Shown here piece after piece: positions 1-8,797 of a DNA stretch of 64,000 nt; the first letter of the stretch is position 1; each line of letters opens with the position of its first letter. Source of the stretch: Roseiarcus sp050012775 (lineage in GTDB: Bacteria > Pseudomonadota > Alphaproteobacteria > Rhizobiales > Beijerinckiaceae). The notes under the pieces are model-generated. The model made no database searches and was not told the origin of the DNA. It saw only the letters and a program-made list of their open reading frames with translations. Location of the stretch: NCBI GenBank assembly GCA_050012775.1, contig JBEKGN010000007.1:96636-160635 (forward strand), written 5' to 3'. The position numbers and the translations under genes were made by a program.

Positions 1-39
1 CGCGAAGCCGGCGTCGATGAGGAATTTCTTTAGCGCCAT
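1..39 (-). CDS. 5' end of an unidentified gene (partial)
   Basis: Thirteen codons are visible on the minus strand, beginning at an ATG at position 39 and running off the left edge without a stop (residues MALKKFLIDAGFA). The amphipathic Lys-Lys-Phe-Leu start looks like a real N-terminus, and the gene would be divergent from the acetyltransferase gene to its right. No family can be named from so little sequence, and a purine-rich ribosome site is not obvious. Confidence 0.3.
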   Translation of the reverse strand, partial: MALKKFLIDAGFA

Positions 40-189
40 GGCTCGCACCCGCGCGCAATCTAGCCGCAGGAACTTGCCAAGGGTTTACCGACGAGGTTTT
101 TCGCGATCGCTCCCGAGGCGGGGGATCTTTAAACAAATCGTTGACGCATTCGCCGTTATGCTCGCCGCTCTCCGTTCCTGGACTCCGCC

Positions 190-1410
190 GTGCCTCCCGC
201 GACCGCGCTCGCCAGCCCATCGCCGCCAAGACGCGCCGCGCCGGCGTCGCGCGCCGCCGCCGGCCCGGCGCGCGCTTTCGCCTTCGTCGAGGCGATCGAC
301 CGAATCGAGGCGGCGCGCGAGGCCTGGGCCGAAATTGCCGCCCTCGCGTCGGCGAGCCCGTATCAGGATTTCGAATTCGCCCGTATCTGGTTGGAGACCG
401 TCGGCGCCGCCCGGCGCGTCGCGCCGCTGATCGTCGTCGCGCGCGACGAAGCGGGCAAGGTCGCCGCGCTGCTGCCGCTCGGGCGGTTTTCGTATGGGCC
501 GCTGCAGCTCGCCGCCTTCCTCGGCGGCAAGGACTCCAATTTCAACATGGGCCTGTTCAGGCCGGGCGTCGCCTGGCCGCCTGACGAGATCGCGGCGCTG
601 CTCGCCGCCGTCGCGCGGCTCGCGGCGCCGCGCGTCGACGCGTTCCTGTTCGTCAACCAGCCGGGCGATTGGCAGGGAACGCCCAATCCGATGGCCGGCG
701 CGCCGAACCAGCCGAGCCCGAGCTTCGCCTACAAGAGCGCGTTGCCGGGAGATTTCGCGATCTGGCGCGACGCGCACGCCTCCAAGGACGCGCAAAAGAA
801 ACTGCGCAAGAAGGCCAAGCGCCTCGAGGCGATGGGCCCCCTCGCCCATCGCCGCCCCGCCGACGCGGGCGAAGTCGAACGCGTCCTTGCCGCGTTCGAC
901 GCGCAGCGACGCGCGCGCATGCGCGCGCTCGGGATCGCCGACGCCTACGAGAGCGCCGAGGCGCGCGCGTTCCTGCGGCGCCTCGCCCTTTGCGGCCTCG
1001 CCGAAGGCGCGCCGCGCCTGGAGCTCCATGCGCTCTTCGTCGCCGATCGGATCGTCGCGACCTTCGGCGCCTTGAGCGCGGGCGACCGGCTCAGCGGTCT
1101 TTTTCTCTCCTACGATTGCGATCGCGAAATCGCGCGCAGCAGTCCGGGCGAGCTCATCGTCCACGCAATGGTGCGCGAGGCGATCGCGCGCGGCCTCAAG
1201 ACCTTCGATCTCGGCGTCGGCGAGGCGCGCTACAAGGACGACGCGTGCGAGGCCGAGGAAGAGCTGTTCGACAGCGCCTTCGCCGTCACCCCGCTCGGCC
1301 GCGTCGCGGCGCTCGCGTTCACGGCCAAACAAAGCGCCAAGCGCTGGATCAAACGCTCGCCGCGGCTTCTCGCCCTTTTCAGGCGGCTGCGCGGGGCGCT
1401 GCAGGGATAA
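190..1410 (+). CDS. CelD/BcsL-like GNAT acetyltransferase
   Basis: A 406-residue protein that fits the Acetyltransf_6 (CelD/BcsL, FemAB-related) family, which transfers acyl or aminoacyl groups and is often found in polysaccharide loci. After an Ala/Pro-rich N-terminal 30 residues there is a hydrophobic sheet region with 'SPYQDFEFARIWLET', an early family hallmark. The C-terminal half carries 'SPGELIVHAMVREAIARG' followed by 'FDLGVGEARYK', the typical end of this double-GNAT fold. A Lys-rich stretch near residue 200 ('KDAQKKLRKKAKR') is also normal for it. The start used here is GTG; an ATG is absent nearby, so the N-terminus may be a little shorter. The substrate is unknown. Its nearness to the exopolysaccharide genes at 4.7-12.4 kb suggests a role in envelope polymer modification, which is inference. 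Confidence 0.8.
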   Translation: MPPATALASPSPPRRAAPASRAAAGPARAFAFVEAIDRIEAAREAWAEIAALASASPYQDFEFARIWLETVGAARRVAPLIVVARDEAGKVAALLPLGRFSYGPLQLAAFLGGKDSNFNMGLFRPGVAWPPDEIAALLAAVARLAAPRVDAFLFVNQPGDWQGTPNPMAGAPNQPSPSFAYKSALPGDFAIWRDAHASKDAQKKLRKKAKRLEAMGPLAHRRPADAGEVERVLAAFDAQRRARMRALGIADAYESAEARAFLRRLALCGLAEGAPRLELHALFVADRIVATFGALSAGDRLSGLFLSYDCDREIARSSPGELIVHAMVREAIARGLKTFDLGVGEARYKDDACEAEEELFDSAFAVTPLGRVAALAFTAKQSAKRWIKRSPRLLALFRRLRGALQG

Positions 1411-1532
1411 CAGCCGACGCCCGATTCCCGCGGTTTGGACGAGCGGTTCCGAGCGATGGCGTGGACGGCGATTTCTATTGGCTTTCTGCGCCGATGCGGC
1501 GATCCCGCAAAGGTTTCACACCGATTTCCCGG

Positions 1533-3296
1533 TCATGCGGCGGTTGAAGGCATCGCGCCGGGAGGGCGGAGGCTCGAGGCGCGGACGACCGTGTTCCGGC
1601 CGACGTCCTTCGCACGATAAAGGGCCCGGTCGGCGTATTGCAAAAGGGATTCCGCCCCCCCTTCGAACGCCTTTCGCCCGATCGAGGCGGCTCCGACGCT
1701 GACGGTCATGATGTGGTGTCGGCTGGCGTCATGCTCGATCGCCAAGAGCAGGACGGCCTGTCGGATCCGTTCGCCGATGATCGCCGCGCCGAATTCGTCG
1801 GTGTCGGGCAACAGCACCGCGAACTCTTCGCCTCCGTACCTGGCGGCCAGGTCGCCCGGGCGGAAGACCGTATTCGTGAGCGTCTTGCTAATCCGCCTCA
1901 GGCATTCGTCCCCGGCGGGATGGCCGTAGCGATCGTTGAACGCCTTGAACATATCGACGTCTATCATGATCAGTCCGAGACTCTTATTGTCCCGTAGCGC
2001 TCGCCTGTATTCTCTCGAAAGGGCGTCGTCGAAGGTTCGGCGGTTGGCCAAGCCTGTCAGACCGTCCTCCCGCGCCAGCGCCTCCAAGCGCTGGTAGGCT
2101 TCCGCGAGTTGATCCTCGACCGCTTTTCGAGCCGAAATGTCCCTTACGGAAGCGATAATGCCGGTGAGCGCGCCGGTCCTGGGGTCCTTGAGCGCCCTAT
2201 ATTGCGCCTCCACCCAAATCCAGCGCCCATCACGGTGGCGTCTGCGGGCGATGGCGGCGTGGCGATCCACGCTGCCGTCGAGCAGGGATCGAAAGACCTG
2301 CGCCAAGCGTTCCGCGTCCTCGGGATGCGCCATGGCGCCAGAGGTGCCGCCGATCATTTCTTCCGGCTCGTAACCGAATATCTCGCGACAGGCTGGAGAG
2401 ACATATCGGCGCTTGAGGTCGAGGTCGAGCTCGAGCACCATGTCGGTGCTATGCTCGGCCAGAAGACGGTAGCGGGCCTCGCTCTCCTTGAGGCGCTGCT
2501 CCGCCGCGACGCGTTGCTCGACGTCGCGGCCGACGGAATGAATCGCCGTCACCTTTCCTTCGCCGTCTCTGAGCGCTCGATTCGTCCATGACATCCATCG
2601 CGTTCGCCCGTCCGGCAAAATCACTTGGTTTTCGTCTTCGATGCCCTGATCGGCGCTGCACACCCTTCGCAGGTGCTCGGCGACGGCGGCGTGAGCTTCC
2701 CTAGGGACAAAGTCGAAAAGACTCTTCCCCGCCATTTCGTCCGGCTGCTGCCCGTATTGCCGTGCATAAGCGTGATTGACGTAGCGCAACTTGCCTTCCC
2801 AGGTGGCGAGCGACACCAATTCCGACTGGTCCTCGACCAGTCCTCTGTAGCGCGCTTCGCTCTCCGCCAATCGCCGCTCGGCGACCTTCAGCGCGGTCAC
2901 GTCCGTGACGACGGCCAGCGAGGCGCGGCCGTCACCTGTCACATCTTCGTCCAAAACGGCGGACAACAGCACGTCGATCACGCGCCCGTCCTTCGCCGCC
3001 ATCTGATATTCCACGTTCTCGCAGTGGCCGCGCCGAAAGAATTCGGGCAATACGTTCTTGATCGCATGCTCGCGCGATTCCGGCGTCAGAAAATCCGACG
3101 ACGGTCTTCCGATGACTTCCTCGCGCTTGTAGCCGAGCTTGGCCAGCCAAGCATCGCTCGCGGCAATCAACCGGCCCGCCTCGTCGATCGACTGAAGCAT
3201 CGCGGGCGTAACCGTGAACCAACGCTCCAGCTTCGCCCGCAACCTCGCGTTGCGCTCGGTTTCGACGTTGGGCAGGAACGCGGCGCGGCTCATCAT
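1533..3296 (-). CDS. PAS-PAS-PAS-GGDEF diguanylate cyclase
   Basis: A 587-residue cytoplasmic signalling protein. Three PAS domains follow one another (roughly residues 30-150, 150-270 and 275-400), each joined by a short 'AERRLAESEARYR'-type helix, and a GGDEF domain fills the last 170 residues. The active-site loop reads GGEEF, so cyclic-di-GMP synthesis is expected. An RxxD inhibitory site (R-P-G-D) lies exactly five residues before GGEEF, so product inhibition is likely. No membrane helix or EAL domain is seen. The reading frame stays open another 57 codons upstream, but I place the start at the ATG at 3296 (next to a second ATG at 3293) because the upstream part does not look coding. Its location beside the exopolysaccharide block fits control of matrix production by c-di-GMP, but no direct link is visible. 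Confidence 0.9.
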   Translation of the reverse strand: MMSRAAFLPNVETERNARLRAKLERWFTVTPAMLQSIDEAGRLIAASDAWLAKLGYKREEVIGRPSSDFLTPESREHAIKNVLPEFFRRGHCENVEYQMAAKDGRVIDVLLSAVLDEDVTGDGRASLAVVTDVTALKVAERRLAESEARYRGLVEDQSELVSLATWEGKLRYVNHAYARQYGQQPDEMAGKSLFDFVPREAHAAVAEHLRRVCSADQGIEDENQVILPDGRTRWMSWTNRALRDGEGKVTAIHSVGRDVEQRVAAEQRLKESEARYRLLAEHSTDMVLELDLDLKRRYVSPACREIFGYEPEEMIGGTSGAMAHPEDAERLAQVFRSLLDGSVDRHAAIARRRHRDGRWIWVEAQYRALKDPRTGALTGIIASVRDISARKAVEDQLAEAYQRLEALAREDGLTGLANRRTFDDALSREYRRALRDNKSLGLIMIDVDMFKAFNDRYGHPAGDECLRRISKTLTNTVFRPGDLAARYGGEEFAVLLPDTDEFGAAIIGERIRQAVLLLAIEHDASRHHIMTVSVGAASIGRKAFEGGAESLLQYADRALYRAKDVGRNTVVRASSLRPPGAMPSTAA

Positions 3297-3654
3297 ACAA
3301 GACGATCTCGCAAACGAGACGTAACGTAATCGACGACGATGCTCGATATTGATTGTTAAGAGATTAATCCGGCCGGTCGCTTTTGCGGGCGCGCCCGACC
3401 GCGCGGCCTCCGGATACTGACGAGGGGCGGCCGATTCGCCATGACGACGCACGGACTGCGGCAGCATTATCGCGCGGAGGCGAAGAATTCCGCATGGTTA
3501 GGCAGGGGCAGGCCTACGCGCAGCGGCGACGCGCGGCAATCGGTTGCGAACGTCGTCTCCCCCGCCGATGCGACCATCTCTGTCGGGCGCCAAGCGCGTA
3601 GTTCTCCCTAGCTTCGCTCCACTCGGCCGCACTCTGCCGCGCCCCAGCCCGCGC
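3297..3654. other. Intergenic stretch, no gene seen
   Basis: These 358 bases lie between the diguanylate cyclase start and the SDR stop, both on the minus strand. The part next to the cyclase (about 3300-3370) is AT-richer and holds the repeated motif 'acgtaacgtaatc', so it probably carries that gene's promoter. I see no convincing coding frame, RNA or terminator in the rest. Confidence 0.5.
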
Positions 3655-4503
3655 TCAAGCGACGGGAAAGTCCGCCCCCTCGCTGATCTCGGCCCAGGAT
3701 TCGAAATCCCGCTTCAGGGATTCGATCTTGGCCCGACCCGCCGCGAGCGCGGCTTTGCCGAGCATCAGGCGCAGCGGCGCATCCGGCGCCTCGACCGCCT
3801 TGACGATGGCGGCGGCGGCGCGCGCGGGATCGCCCGGCTGACTGCCGCTGTAGCCCCGTATCTGGCGCTGTCTCGCGCCCGCGGTCGAAGCGTAATCGGC
3901 GATCGGATGCTGCGTCTCATTGGCCGACCGGCCGGCCCAATCGGTGCGAAAGCCGCTCGGCTCGACGATGAGAACCTTGATCCCGAGCGGCGCCGTTTCC
4001 TGCGCGAGCGCCTCGGAGAGCCCTTCGAGGCCGAATTTGGTGGCGTTGTAATAGCCGACCGCCGGCGCGCCGCGAACGCCGCCCATCGAGGAAATATTGA
4101 CGATATGGCCCGACCGGCGCGCGCGCATGCCGGGCAACACCGCGCGCGTCATATTGGCCAGCCCCCAGAAATTGATCTCGAACATGCGGCGGACTTCGCC
4201 GTCGTCGCTTTCCTCGACGGCGCCGAAATAGCCAATTCCGGCATTGTTCACCAGCACGTCGATCCGCCCGAACTTCGCTTGCGCGGCCGCGACGGCGGCG
4301 GCGATCTCCTCGGGCTTGGTCACGTCCAGTTGCAACGCCAGCGCGCGCGCCTCATGGCCGACGGCGAGATCCGCGATCTCGGCGGGCCTTCGCGCGGTGA
4401 CGACGACCCGGTGGCCGCGATCGAGCGTATAGCGCGCGAGTTCGCGCCCAAAACCAGTCGAGCACCCCGTAATGAACCAAACCGGCTTGTCTTGCTCCGT
4501 CAT
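3655..4503 (-). CDS. Short-chain dehydrogenase/reductase
   Basis: A 282-residue classical SDR. The NAD(P)-binding motif 'TGCSTGFG' sits at residues 12-19, the 'NNAG' stabilising motif is near residue 88, the catalytic serine lies in 'NISSMGG', and the catalytic pair is in 'YYNATK'. The arginine-containing start of the second strand ('TARRP') favours NADP(H). Proteins with this overall pattern ('ITGCSTGFGRELA') are usually annotated as SDR oxidoreductases or short-chain alcohol dehydrogenases of unknown substrate. It appears to be transcribed alone, with 200 bases of non-coding sequence before it. The family call is safe; the substrate is not predictable. Confidence 0.9.
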   Translation of the reverse strand: MTEQDKPVWFITGCSTGFGRELARYTLDRGHRVVVTARRPAEIADLAVGHEARALALQLDVTKPEEIAAAVAAAQAKFGRIDVLVNNAGIGYFGAVEESDDGEVRRMFEINFWGLANMTRAVLPGMRARRSGHIVNISSMGGVRGAPAVGYYNATKFGLEGLSEALAQETAPLGIKVLIVEPSGFRTDWAGRSANETQHPIADYASTAGARQRQIRGYSGSQPGDPARAAAAIVKAVEAPDAPLRLMLGKAALAAGRAKIESLKRDFESWAEISEGADFPVA

Positions 4504-4706
4504 TTCCCCGCACTCCTATCATCGAACGAATGGACGTCCCCCCTCGCCGGGAGACCCGGGACGCGCCGCCTTCCCTGCAAGCTCGAGCGAAAGAACGCCT
4601 TGGCCGACATTCTCCCGACGGCCGAGGAATCGGCCGCCAGAGTTGCGCAAACGCTTCGCTTTGACAATCTCGACTTGCGCAACGCGGCCGTGCGCGGAGC
4701 GCTCGG

Positions 4707-6815
4707 CTAAGCCGCGCGTTCGATCGCCGAGCGGTCGCCCGAGACGAGGCCGAGCGTGGCGATCGTCGTCTGCGCGAGGTTCTCGCGCAGGCGCCGCAAC
4801 GCGCCCTCGAGGCGCTCGGCGGGCGCGACCACGACGAAGACCGCGACCGCCTCGAGCGCGGCGGCGACCTCGGCCGATCGCCAGTCCGAAGCGTGCAGCA
4901 CGACGAATTCATAGCTCGTCGCGAGCGCCGCGAGCGCTTCGCCCAACGCTTCGAGGTCGATCTCGCCGGCGCCGGCCGGAATGATATCGAGGTTCGAGGA
5001 CAGATCGCGGTGCAAGGCCGCCTCGAACGTCGCGCGTCCGTCGAGAAGTTCGGCGAGGCCGTCGAGCCTCTGGCCGCTTTCGGCCTCGTGATCGAGAATG
5101 TCGGACAGCCAAGCCTGCGAGACGCCGAGATCGACCAGCGCGGCGCGCCCGCGCTTCGACAACCGCCGCGCCGCGGTCAAGGCGAGCCCCAGAGCGCGGC
5201 TCGTCGCCTCCCCCGCGAACAGCGTCGTCAACGCCTCGCCGTCCCTCGCGACCTCGGCGAGCCGGTCGGCGAGCGCCTCGGCGGAGGAAAAGGACTGATG
5301 AACTTCGTCGGGCTCCGAAGATTCCGCCGCGGCGCTAGGCAGCGCCGAAGCGTCCTCGTCCTCCCGCTCGCTCGCGCCCGCAAGCGGCGTCGAGGCCGCG
5401 CCGTCCGAAGCGTCGGCGGCGTCCGTGAGCAACGCGTGCGCGGCGGCGACGCCGACGGAAACAAGGAATCCGGCGAGGGTCGCGAGCAGCACCGTCGGCG
5501 CCTTTTTGGGGAAGGTCGGCGTCCGCGGTTCGTTCGCGCTGGCGATGATGCGCGCGTCCGCCGGCGCGGCGTTGTCGGCCTCGCGCGCGAGGGCCTCGCG
5601 ATATTTCTGCAAGTAGGATTCGAGCTGATCGCGCGAGGTCTTGGCGTCGAGTTCGAGCGCGCGCAATTGCACGTCATCGACATTGCCCGTCGCCACGGTC
5701 TTGGATTGTTTGGCCACAGCGGCGCTCAGGCTGTCGACCTCGGCCCCCGCCAGTTTCGCGTCGTTCTCCAGGCCGAGCACGGCCTTGCTCGCCGCGAGGC
5801 GGATTTCGCCGTCGAGCCCGGCGAGTTCTCCGTTCAATTCCTTCATGCGGGGATGCTGGGGCAGCAGGGTGCGCGATTCGAGCGCGATTTGCGCCTTCAG
5901 CGCGACGCGCTGCTCGACGTAACGGCGCAGCGACTCGTCCTTGGCGGCGTCGGGAATCTCGTCGAGCCGGCCGTCGCGCAGCATCGTGCGCAACGATTGG
6001 GCCTTGGCGATCGCGTCGGCCTGCGTCGAGCGCGCCGCCGCGAGTTGAGCGTTGATGTCGGCGAGTTGCTGGGCGGGCACGGTCATGCCGTTGGCGCCGG
6101 CGAGCAGGCCCGAATTGGCGCGAAAGGCCTCGGCTTTCGCGTCGGCGTCGGCGACCTTGGCGCGCAATTCCTCGATTTTCTGGGATAGCCAGGCGCTTGC
6201 CGCCTTCGCCTCGTTCTTCTTGGCGTCTTCCTGCTCGTCGAGATAGAGCTCGGCCACGGTGTTGGCGCCGCGCGCCGCCAAGGCGGGATCCGCGCTGACG
6301 AATTCGATTTGCAGCACGCGCGACTTGGCGACGGGAAACACGGTCAGGCGGGCGAGAAACGCGTCGACGACGCGATCCTCGGGCTTGCTCGCGCCGCCGC
6401 GGCCGCCGGCCAGAAGCGCGAACGCGAGCGCCAGGGGATTGCTGGAGCTCGCTGGATTGAATTCGTCCCGCTCGGCCAGACCGAGCTTGTCGGCGGCCTT
6501 GCGCGCGAGTTCCGTAGTGGCGACCGTTTCGGCCTGACTCTGGACGCCTTCGGGATCGAAATTCGCGCCGGGATCGGCGCTCGCTTTGTCCGGGCGGGTG
6601 AAATAGCTCTCCTGGTTCTCCAGCAACACCTTGGCGACGCCGGTGTAGCGCGGGCTGACCGCCGTCACGACGACCAGCGCGAGGAAGCATGAGGCCAGCG
6701 TCGGCACGCCGATCCACCACTTGCGCCGCAGCAGCGCGCGCGAGAGGCGCATCAAGTCGATGGCTTCGCCGCGGGTCGCTTGCGCGCCGCCGTCCTCGAA
6801 TCCATCGCCGCTCAT
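4707..6815 (-). CDS. Wzz/GumC-type polysaccharide co-polymerase with degenerate kinase domain
   Basis: A 702-residue inner-membrane protein that should set chain length and couple export in the Wzy-dependent exopolysaccharide pathway. The Wzz domain begins with a transmembrane helix at about residues 34-54, continues with a long Ala/Glu/Lys-rich periplasmic coiled coil (roughly 190-440), and closes with a second helix near residue 475. The last 150 residues look like a BY-kinase (CpsD/Etk-like) fold, with a strand resembling Walker A' ('GRAALVDLG') and the late strand 'YEFVVLHASDW'. However, the expected GxxGxGK[ST] loop is replaced by 'AGEATSRALGLAL', and no C-terminal tyrosine cluster is present. 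I start at the ATG at 6815 because GGAG lies six bases ahead; the frame is open 39 codons further. It is divergent from the export lipoprotein gene. Confidence 0.88.
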   Translation of the reverse strand: MSGDGFEDGGAQATRGEAIDLMRLSRALLRRKWWIGVPTLASCFLALVVVTAVSPRYTGVAKVLLENQESYFTRPDKASADPGANFDPEGVQSQAETVATTELARKAADKLGLAERDEFNPASSSNPLALAFALLAGGRGGASKPEDRVVDAFLARLTVFPVAKSRVLQIEFVSADPALAARGANTVAELYLDEQEDAKKNEAKAASAWLSQKIEELRAKVADADAKAEAFRANSGLLAGANGMTVPAQQLADINAQLAAARSTQADAIAKAQSLRTMLRDGRLDEIPDAAKDESLRRYVEQRVALKAQIALESRTLLPQHPRMKELNGELAGLDGEIRLAASKAVLGLENDAKLAGAEVDSLSAAVAKQSKTVATGNVDDVQLRALELDAKTSRDQLESYLQKYREALAREADNAAPADARIIASANEPRTPTFPKKAPTVLLATLAGFLVSVGVAAAHALLTDAADASDGAASTPLAGASEREDEDASALPSAAAESSEPDEVHQSFSSAEALADRLAEVARDGEALTTLFAGEATSRALGLALTAARRLSKRGRAALVDLGVSQAWLSDILDHEAESGQRLDGLAELLDGRATFEAALHRDLSSNLDIIPAGAGEIDLEALGEALAALATSYEFVVLHASDWRSAEVAAALEAVAVFVVVAPAERLEGALRRLRENLAQTTIATLGLVSGDRSAIERAA

Positions 6816-6979
6816 CCGCCGCTCCAATTCGCCAACGCAACCGAATTCGGGTCGTTTATGCGCGATTAAGGTTGCTGACGGGTTAAGCGAAGGCGGCGCG
6901 CCAAGGCGGCGCATTGTCCTTTCGTTAACCATGCCTCGCTAAATCTGGGAACGAAAGCTCTCAATGCGCGGTCTGTGCC
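6816..6979. promoter_or_regulatory. Divergent promoter region of the exopolysaccharide locus
   Basis: A 164-base gap separates the head-to-head starts of the Wzz-like gene (minus) and the Wza-like lipoprotein gene (plus). It is AT-richer than its surroundings, with 'cgattaaggttgctgacgggttaagc' split by GC blocks, and must hold the promoters of both transcription units. I could not define -35/-10 boxes with confidence. Confidence 0.5.
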
Positions 6980-7540
6980 ATGAATCGAATCGTTGGCGTC
7001 GCCCTGGCTGTCGCGCTGGCCGCCCTGGGCGGCTGTTCGGCGCCGCGCTACAGCGCGGAGCTCCTGCGCACGCCGATCAACGCGCCTTATCAATTGGCCA
7101 GCGGCGATCGCCTGCGGGTGATCGTCTTCGGCCAGGACAATCTGTCCAATTCCTTCTCGGTCGACGGCGCCGGCAACATTTCCCTGCCGCTCATCGGTCT
7201 CGTGCGCGCGCAAGGGTTGACGACGGCGGAGCTCGGTCGCGCCATCGAGGCGCGCCTGCGCCAGGGCTTCCTGCGCGAGCCCAGCGTTTCCGTCGAGGTC
7301 GAGGCCTATCGCCCGTTCTTCGTTCTCGGCGAAGTGGGCGTCGCCGGCCAATATCCGTTCGTCAACGGCATGACCGTGCAGAACGCCATCGCGGTCGCCG
7401 GCGGGTTCACCCCGCGCGGCGCACAGGACAGCGTCGATCTCACCCGCGTCGTCGACGGCCGCCCGATGACGGCTTCCGTGCCGCTGACGTTCGCCGTTCG
7501 GCCCGGCGACACGATCCAGGTCCGAGAACGGTTCTTTTAG
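6980..7540 (+). CDS. Wza/GumB-like polysaccharide export lipoprotein
   Basis: A 186-residue outer-membrane polysaccharide export (OPX) protein. The signal peptide ends in a lipobox Leu-Gly-Gly-Cys with Cys19 as the lipidated residue. A Poly_export domain follows ('YQLASGDRLRVIVFGQ' to about residue 110), then one SLBB-type domain ('FFVLGEVGVAGQYPFVNGMTV'). At this length it belongs to the short group of OPX proteins, like GumB, which lack the long C-terminal barrel helix of E. coli Wza. It would form the periplasm-to-surface part of the channel together with the Wzz-like protein encoded divergently. It leads an apparent operon with the glycosyltransferase 46 bases downstream. Confidence 0.92.
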   Translation: MNRIVGVALAVALAALGGCSAPRYSAELLRTPINAPYQLASGDRLRVIVFGQDNLSNSFSVDGAGNISLPLIGLVRAQGLTTAELGRAIEARLRQGFLREPSVSVEVEAYRPFFVLGEVGVAGQYPFVNGMTVQNAIAVAGGFTPRGAQDSVDLTRVVDGRPMTASVPLTFAVRPGDTIQVRERFF

Positions 7541-7586
7541 GATATCGCGCTAGTTAAGGAGCCGTAATCCGCCACAGGTTGGAATT

Positions 7587-8789
7587 ATGGCCGCATCGAA
7601 CGAAGCGCAAACCGACAAGCTTCGAATTGTCCACGTTTTCCGGGCGCCGTTGGGCGGCCTCTTCCGCCATGTCGTCGACCTCGCGGCCGAACAAAGCGCG
7701 CGCGGCCACGAAGTCGGCATGTTTTTCGACCGCGGCGGCCTTTGCGAGCGGGTCGAGACGGCGCTGGCGCGCATTCCCGGCGGACTCAAACTCGGCGTCG
7801 GAACGGCCTCGATCCAACGCAATCCCGGACTCTCCGACGTTTTGGCGATGGCGCGCTTCGTCGCCTGGTTACGCGGGGTCAAGCCCGACGTCGTCCACGG
7901 CCATGGCTCCAAGGGCGGCGTCTACGCCCGCGCGAGCGGATTGGGACGGTCCGGCGGGCCCATCCGCGCCTATACGCCTCACGGCGGCAGCTTCAACTAC
8001 CGGCCCGGCTCGGCGCTGCACCGCGCTTACATGCTCGCCGAAAAGCTTTTGGCGCCGATGACCGATGTCTTCTTGTTCGAGAGCGCCTTTATCGCCGGCC
8101 GCTTCGATCGGTTCGTCGGCGCCGCGAGCGGCGTGCGCCGCATCGTCGCCAATGGCATCGGCGCGGCCGAATTCGCGCCCGTCGCGCCGGACGAAGACGC
8201 CGCCGATTTGCTCTATGTCGGCGAATTGCGGGCCGCCAAGGGCATCGACACGCTGCTCGAGGCCATTGCGCTCGTGGGCCGCTCGCGCGGTCGCGTTCCG
8301 CGCGCCGTCCTCGTCGGCTCGGGACCGGATCAGGCCTTGCTGACCCAGCAGGCGAAGCGCCTGGGCGTCGCGCCGTTCGTCTCCTTCCCCGGCCCCATGC
8401 CGATTCGCCAAGCTTTCAAGCTCGGACGCATTCTCATCGTGCCTTCGCGCGCCGAATCGATGCCTTACGTCGTGCTCGAAGCGGCGGGCGCGCGCGTGCC
8501 GATGATCGCGACGAACGTCGGGGGAATTCCCGAAATCTTCGGGCCCTTCCGCGCCCGTCTCGGGCCCCCCGACGACGCCGAGGATCTGCGCGCGCGCATC
8601 GAGACCGCGCTCGCCGCGCCCGCGGATCGGCGACAGGACGAGGCCGCCGATCTCGCGGCTTACGTGGCCGAGAATTTCTCGATCCAGGCGATGGTGAATT
8701 CGGTGATGGCCGGTTACGGCGAGGCGATGGCGCGACGCCATCGAGCGCTCGCCGGAGCGCCGGCCGCCACGATTCAATCGCATAATTGA
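7587..8789 (+). CDS. GT4-family glycosyltransferase
   Basis: A 400-residue GT-B fold glycosyltransferase. The N-terminal domain starts with 'IVHVFRAPLGGLFRHVVDL', the usual acceptor-site glycine loop. The C-terminal domain holds 'LYVGELRAAKGIDTLLEAI' and the donor-binding EX7E motif in 'ESMPYVVLEA', followed by 'GGIPEIFG', all typical of family GT4. It should add a sugar to the undecaprenyl-linked repeat unit in the cytoplasm; donor and linkage cannot be read from sequence. The next gene begins 8 bases after its stop, so the two are surely co-transcribed. Confidence 0.9.
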   Translation: MAASNEAQTDKLRIVHVFRAPLGGLFRHVVDLAAEQSARGHEVGMFFDRGGLCERVETALARIPGGLKLGVGTASIQRNPGLSDVLAMARFVAWLRGVKPDVVHGHGSKGGVYARASGLGRSGGPIRAYTPHGGSFNYRPGSALHRAYMLAEKLLAPMTDVFLFESAFIAGRFDRFVGAASGVRRIVANGIGAAEFAPVAPDEDAADLLYVGELRAAKGIDTLLEAIALVGRSRGRVPRAVLVGSGPDQALLTQQAKRLGVAPFVSFPGPMPIRQAFKLGRILIVPSRAESMPYVVLEAAGARVPMIATNVGGIPEIFGPFRARLGPPDDAEDLRARIETALAAPADRRQDEAADLAAYVAENFSIQAMVNSVMAGYGEAMARRHRALAGAPAATIQSHN

Positions 8790-8797
8790 GGCCGACG

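Noticed and set aside
85..1332. 415-codon frame antisense to the CelD-like gene
   Set aside because: Low-complexity and without motifs; the plus-strand product carries family motifs.
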